Shown here piece by piece: positions 60,422 to 64,000 of a stretch of DNA of 64,000 nucleotides (its first letter is position 1; the number at the start of each line of letters is the position of its first letter). This stretch comes from an uncultured Lachnospiraceae bacterium (GTDB lineage: Bacteria > Bacillota > Clostridia > Lachnospirales > Lachnospiraceae). The stretch covers positions 124,001 through 188,000 of the forward strand of contig UQWA01000001.1 in assembly GCA_900544685.1 (NCBI GenBank). The letters are read 5' to 3'. The translations under genes were made by a program, and so were the position numbers. Below the pieces are notes generated by a model, which saw nothing but the letters and a program-made list of their open reading frames with translations, searched no databases and was not told the DNA's origin.

Positions 60422-61141
60422 ATGGCATTGAAAATATGCGACATGCACAGTCATCTGTTACCGGGGATCGATGATGGTGCACAGGACATGGAAGAAACCA
60501 TGCAGGCATTGCAGGAAGCGTATCGTCAAGGGATACGTGCCGTTATAGCAACGCCGCACTATTACCCGGAGCATTATGAGACAGAGGCACAGACTATTCT
60601 GGAGCTGTGCCGCCAGGTAAAGAATCGGTGTCGTCAGGAGGGACTGGATATACGGATCTATCCCGGTCAGGAATGCTTTTATTATTCCGAACTGGCAGAT
60701 AAACTGGATCGTGGCGAGATCCTCACACTGGCAGGAAGCAGATACGTGCTGACCGAGTTCCTGCCGGAATGCCCCTATGTACAGCTGTATCAGGGACTGA
60801 CACAGCTTCAGCAGAGAGGGTATTACCCGGTGCTGGCACACTTTGAACGTTATAAATGTCTGGATCGGGAAGAACATCTTCAGGAACTGAAAAGTAGAGG
60901 TATCCTTTTGCAGATGAACTTTGATACCTTCACCGCGAAGAAGCACTGGTTTCAGAGGAACCACTGGAGAAGCCTGCTCCAAAGCGGGATTGTAGATCTG
61001 GTGGGCAGTGACTGCCACGGTACACATTTCCGTCCATACCATGCACAGGAGAGCCTGCAGTGGATGGAGAAGCATGTGAAGCCTGAGATCCGTCAGCGGA
61101 TAGTGGTCAGAAATATACAGAAAATACTGAGAAAAGAATGA
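60422..61141 (+). CDS. Tyrosine-protein phosphatase CpsB/YwqE (PHP family)
   Basis: 239-residue manganese-dependent PHP phosphatase that dephosphorylates the cognate BY-kinase in capsule and exopolysaccharide operons. DMHSHLLPGIDDGAQD (residues 7-22) and ATPHYYPEHYE (about 43-53) provide metal ligands. HFERYKC (about 140-146) and GSDCHGTHFRPY near 198 complete the site. It is the first gene of the operon, with Wzz, kinase and LCP genes following in order. The 3' end carries a tandem copy of GAGAAAAGAAT spanning the stop. Confidence 0.9.
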   Translation: MALKICDMHSHLLPGIDDGAQDMEETMQALQEAYRQGIRAVIATPHYYPEHYETEAQTILELCRQVKNRCRQEGLDIRIYPGQECFYYSELADKLDRGEILTLAGSRYVLTEFLPECPYVQLYQGLTQLQQRGYYPVLAHFERYKCLDREEHLQELKSRGILLQMNFDTFTAKKHWFQRNHWRSLLQSGIVDLVGSDCHGTHFRPYHAQESLQWMEKHVKPEIRQRIVVRNIQKILRKE

Positions 61142-61164
61142 GAAAAGAATGAGGGGAGTTGTCT

Positions 61165-61890
61165 ATGGAAAACACAATGGAAAAACATCCTGCAGCGTAT
61201 AGCGCACGGGAAGAAGAGACAGAAATTGATCTGCTGGAGATATTCTATCTGCTCAGATCCAAATGGAAAGAGATCTTTCTGGCAATACTGGTCGGCGCAC
61301 TGATCTTCGGTGTTTACCATACATTCATGGTGAAGCCGTCCTATCAGGCAGACGCATCGATTTATATTACAAACAACGACTCTGTGATCACATTTGCAGA
61401 TCTGCAGTTATCCGCAGCACTGACCGATGACTATGCCAATATCATCAAGAGCCGTACTGTACTGAACCGCGTCATCGATGAACTGCAGCTGGATCTCAAC
61501 TACAAGCAGCTGGGAGAGCTGGTCAGCGTCAGCAATCCGGATTCCACTCACATTGTGGACATTAAGGTTACCTGTGATGATCCGGAACTGAGCCGGAACA
61601 TCACCAATGCACTGCTGAATATCAGCGTCAGCCAGATCTATCAGATCATCGGAAGCAGCGAACCGACTGTAATCGACTATTCTGTGGCAGAGGCTGTACA
61701 GGATGTGACTCCGGGACTGAAGAAGTATCTGGCAATCGGAGGACTTCTGGGCGCATTTATCGTATGTGCCATCTATGTACTGCGTATGCTCATGGATACC
61801 ACTCTGAAGACAGAGGATGATATTGACAAATATCTGCACCTGCCGGTACTGGCAGCAGTGCCATACTATAAAGAAGGAAAAAGAAAGTAA
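61165..61890 (+). CDS. Wzz/CpsC-type polysaccharide co-polymerase
   Basis: 241-residue chain-length regulator and activator of the BY-kinase. TM1 lies near residues 35-54 and TM2 near 190-207, flanking an extracytoplasmic domain with SYQADASIYITNND and IIKSRTVLNRVIDELQL. After TM2 comes a short cytoplasmic tail with MDTTLKTEDDIDKYLHLPVL, typical of the CpsC/CapA kinase-activating tail. ATG 61165 follows GAGGGGAG; an in-frame TTG at 61159 is rejected. The kinase gene starts 15 bp later. Confidence 0.88.
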   Translation: MENTMEKHPAAYSAREEETEIDLLEIFYLLRSKWKEIFLAILVGALIFGVYHTFMVKPSYQADASIYITNNDSVITFADLQLSAALTDDYANIIKSRTVLNRVIDELQLDLNYKQLGELVSVSNPDSTHIVDIKVTCDDPELSRNITNALLNISVSQIYQIIGSSEPTVIDYSVAEAVQDVTPGLKKYLAIGGLLGAFIVCAIYVLRMLMDTTLKTEDDIDKYLHLPVLAAVPYYKEGKRK

Positions 61891-61905
61891 GGGAGGCACA
61901 TCAGG

Positions 61906-62739
61906 ATGGAACAACAGCAGAATTGGGGAGCAGACCTGCATAATTACCGGCAGGTAATGCCTCAGATAGAAGAATTGCCATTTCAGGCAAGAGAAGCCAT
62001 CAATGTGCTTCGCGGAAATATACAGTTAAGCGGTTATGATCTGAAGGTCATTGCCATCACCAGTGCCCAGGCGAATGAAGGAAAGTCATCCATCGCATTT
62101 CGTCTGGCAAAGAGCCTGGCAGCCCTGGGCAAAAGAACGATTTATCTGGACTGTGATATTCGTAATTCAGAAACTATGATACGTTATCAGATTCAGCAGA
62201 GTGTATGTGGTCTGGCAGAGTTTCTGTGCGGACGTGTGGCTATGACGGATATGATCTACCACACAGATGACCAGTTTCTGGATATGATCTTTACCGGTGC
62301 AGTAGCACCGAACCCAAGCGAACTGATCTCCGGACCATTATTTGTCCAACTTCTGGAAGAACTTAAGAAGAATTATGACTATGTGATTGTAGATACGCCG
62401 CCGGTGAATCCGGTGATCGATGGTGCACTGATTGCCAAGAAGTGTGACGGTACCGTACTGGTCATCGAACATGGACTGACAGAACGTGCTCAGGCAGTGA
62501 AGGCAAAGAAGCAGCTGGAATATGCCGGGATCAAGATCCTGGGCGTTGTGCTGAATAAAGTAGGCATGAACAAAAAGGGTTACGGATATGGCTATGGTTA
62601 CGGATATGGCTACGGCTACGGCTATGGTTACGGCTACGGAGAAAAAAAATCCAGAGCAGCCAGGAAGGAAGCAGCGAAGGCAGCCAAGGCGTCTAAGAAA
62701 GAAAAACCAGCCAGAGATAAGAAGAGAACAAGAGCATGA
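61906..62739 (+). CDS. BY-kinase (CpsD/CapB-type tyrosine kinase) with Gly-Tyr repeat tail
   Basis: 277-residue cytoplasmic tyrosine autokinase controlling polysaccharide assembly. Walker A (SAQANEGKSSIAF, about residues 50-62), Walker A' (IYLDCDIRNSE, about 82) and Walker B (YVIVDTPPVNP, about 158) are intact. Instead of the usual Tyr cluster spaced by varied residues, the tail (about 225-246) is an almost pure run of Gly-Tyr dipeptides followed by a Lys/Ala/Arg-rich end. The DNA there is a GGYTAY hexanucleotide repeat, prone to slippage by whole dipeptides. The final four bases overlap the LCP gene. Confidence 0.9.
   Translation: MEQQQNWGADLHNYRQVMPQIEELPFQAREAINVLRGNIQLSGYDLKVIAITSAQANEGKSSIAFRLAKSLAALGKRTIYLDCDIRNSETMIRYQIQQSVCGLAEFLCGRVAMTDMIYHTDDQFLDMIFTGAVAPNPSELISGPLFVQLLEELKKNYDYVIVDTPPVNPVIDGALIAKKCDGTVLVIEHGLTERAQAVKAKKQLEYAGIKILGVVLNKVGMNKKGYGYGYGYGYGYGYGYGYGYGEKKSRAARKEAAKAAKASKKEKPARDKKRTRA
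62578..62640 (+). repeat. In-frame 6-bp tandem repeat coding Gly-Tyr
   Basis: About ten GGYTAY units in the kinase tail, alternating GGATAT, GGCTAT, GGTTAC and GGCTAC. Copy number changes would add or remove phosphorylatable Tyr residues without shifting the frame. Confidence 0.8.
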
Positions 62740-63809
62740 GCGGACATCATCACCATCATCATCACAGACACAGTGTGTGGTATCGGATACGCCGCTGGGG
62801 GCGTCACAATAAGAAGCTGGCAGGTGGCAGTGCGCTGGTTGTGGCAGTGGCCGTGCTTGTGGGAGGTACGTATCTTCACGGTTCCCTGCAGGCACAACAA
62901 AGACAACATGTCACAGCAGGCAATTCTGTGGATATGAAGAATGGATACCGGACCCGTACTTATGATGGTAAGGAATATCAGTATAATTCCCTGATTACCA
63001 CCATCCTGTATGCAGGTATTGATTCCGAAGGAATCATGGAAGCCACGGCGGCTTACAGCAACAAGGCAAGGGCAGACAGCATTGCCCTGGTGATTTTAGA
63101 TAAGAAGAAGCAGAAGATGAGTATTCTGGCACTGAACCGGGATACGATGACACAGATTCGCCGTTACACCCGTGAGGGAGATGATCTGGGATTGTATACC
63201 AGTCATCTGGGATATGCCTACAGCTATGGAGACGGCGGCGAAGTCAGTTGCGAGAACCTGGAGGAAGCCGTACAGTTGCTGATCGGAGATATCCCAATCA
63301 GCGATTACGTAGTGACTAACCGGTCTTCCATGACAGAGATCAATGATCTGGTAGGCGGTGTCACAGTCACCGTGCCGAACAATGATCTGGCAGCGAAGCA
63401 TCCGGATCTGTCACAGGGCAGAGTGGTGACACTGGATGACAGTAACGTGGAAGACTTCCTGCGATACCGGGATATCCAGACAGATTTCAGTAATGAGGGG
63501 CGTATCCAGAGACAGCAGGCATATATTACTGCATACATTGGACAGTTCAGAGAACTGCTTCAGACAGATCTGGAAAGTGCCTGGGACAAAACGGAGGAGA
63601 TGACCGATCATCTTCAGACTAGCATTACAAAAAGCAAGTACTTAGGTCTGGCAAAGCTATTGGAGAGTGTATCCTTTGATGATACAGACTATTACAGACC
63701 GGAAGGAACAGATCAGCTGGGAGACCTGCATGATGAGTTCTATCTGGACGAAGACAACATGGAGAAGCTGATCATAGATCTGTTCTATGAACCAATCAGT
63801 CAGACATGA
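62736..63809 (+). CDS. LytR-CpsA-Psr (LCP) family glycopolymer transferase
   Basis: 357-residue membrane-anchored enzyme that attaches polyprenyl-linked polysaccharide to peptidoglycan. A basic cytoplasmic N terminus with seven consecutive His (residues 4-10) precedes one helix (about 30-48). The LCP domain follows: ARADSIALVILDKKK (about 110-124), SILALNRDTM with the catalytic Arg, and YVVTNRSSMTEINDLVGG. FLRYRDIQTDFSNEGRIQRQ near 240 is the conserved Arg-rich segment. It completes the CpsB-Wzz-kinase-LCP order typical of Gram-positive exopolysaccharide operons. Confidence 0.9.
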   Translation: MSGHHHHHHHRHSVWYRIRRWGRHNKKLAGGSALVVAVAVLVGGTYLHGSLQAQQRQHVTAGNSVDMKNGYRTRTYDGKEYQYNSLITTILYAGIDSEGIMEATAAYSNKARADSIALVILDKKKQKMSILALNRDTMTQIRRYTREGDDLGLYTSHLGYAYSYGDGGEVSCENLEEAVQLLIGDIPISDYVVTNRSSMTEINDLVGGVTVTVPNNDLAAKHPDLSQGRVVTLDDSNVEDFLRYRDIQTDFSNEGRIQRQQAYITAYIGQFRELLQTDLESAWDKTEEMTDHLQTSITKSKYLGLAKLLESVSFDDTDYYRPEGTDQLGDLHDEFYLDEDNMEKLIIDLFYEPISQT

Positions 63810-63937
63810 GTTCAAGAATACCATATCTCACAGAGGGAATGACAGACATTCCATATAACACTGGTTTGAATCCGGAGACGGGTTTGAACATAGACAGCCA
63901 TCAGGCTGAAAATCTAGGGGAAAGGAGGAAAATGCAC

Positions 63938-64000
63938 ATGAAAAAGTTTGCAACCATGCTTTGCGCAGCAGTCATGACAGCAAGTCTGTCTATTGCAGCA
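63938..64000 (+). CDS. Secreted protein, N-terminal fragment (cut by window edge)
   Basis: Only 21 codons are visible, encoding a signal peptide (MKKFATMLCAAVMTASLSIAA). AAAGGAGG is best spaced for ATG 63938; ATG 63932 is also in frame. Function cannot be judged. It lies 128 bp after the LCP gene and may be a further exopolysaccharide operon member. Confidence 0.6.
   Translation, partial: MKKFATMLCAAVMTASLSIAA

Noticed and set aside
62588..62812. Alternative frame through the Gly-Tyr repeat
   Set aside because: Arises from the 6-bp repeat read in another frame; overlaps two intact genes.

Overview
The window looks like chromosome of a low-to-mid GC anaerobic Clostridia member, most likely a gut Lachnospiraceae (Blautia-like). 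That placement is inferred from gene content: a Gram-positive type IV pilus operon, Csp-like subtilase, TRAP and BMP-type transporters, a multi-subunit flavin/iron-sulfur amine oxidase cluster and a CpsB/Wzz/BY-kinase/LCP exopolysaccharide operon. No rRNA or tRNA gene and no CRISPR array was seen. Both ends cut through genes: a pilT-like gene at base 1 and a secreted-protein gene at 64000.

Layout. 1-11800: type IV pilus locus. It holds PilT, PilC, prepilin peptidase, a fused PilM-PilN, PilO, a LytTR regulator with a degenerate receiver, a lone GHKL-like lobe, and three pilins. Two of the pilins carry C-terminal modules resembling carbohydrate-binding domains. An Rpn-type nuclease and a transglutaminase-like gene are interspersed. 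12014-17652: Csp-like S8 peptidase, a LytTR-PAS regulator, and a divergent alkyl-sulfatase-like metallohydrolase with a secreted partner. 17804-26879: MGMT-like protein, an iolG remnant, then a flavin/iron-sulfur amine or imino-acid oxidase set, an ornithine-cyclodeaminase-family gene, AraC, PII, a broken APC permease and an iron alcohol dehydrogenase. 27044-37859: a hydroxyacid-type catabolic region (malic enzyme, AEC transporter, Ldh-family dehydrogenase, TRAP transporter, LarA-like racemase-fold protein, two DapA-family lyases, GntR/FCD regulator). Three of its promoters share ATTGTATGAT/ATCATACAAT operator half-sites. 38301-40823: ribokinase, SIS and RbsD genes, followed by a short rbsA-rbsC deletion chimera. 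40986-50728: membrane XRE protein, HAD phosphatase, BMP-type nucleoside ABC transporter, YfhO-type GT-C protein. 50753-58042: PIG-L deacetylase, ilvE, saccharopine-dehydrogenase-like gene, then a tightly overlapping operon (PLP enzyme, GT2, ATP-grasp, two EmrE-like subunits) that looks like polyprenyl-linked envelope glycan modification. 58043-58799: a gene-free interval with a candidate small RNA and two copies of a structured repeat whose third copy lies inside the ABC operon. 58800-64000: RlmD-type rRNA methyltransferase and the exopolysaccharide operon, preceded by a G10 tract.

Two themes stand out. First, at least four internal deletions with short-homology junctions have removed parts of transport or sugar genes (iolG, the APC permease twice, rbsA-rbsC), suggesting recent reductive decay. 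Second, non-coding structure is rich: covarying three-helix repeats, a stand-alone promoter-hairpin-terminator unit, LytTR-like direct repeats and FCD-type operators.
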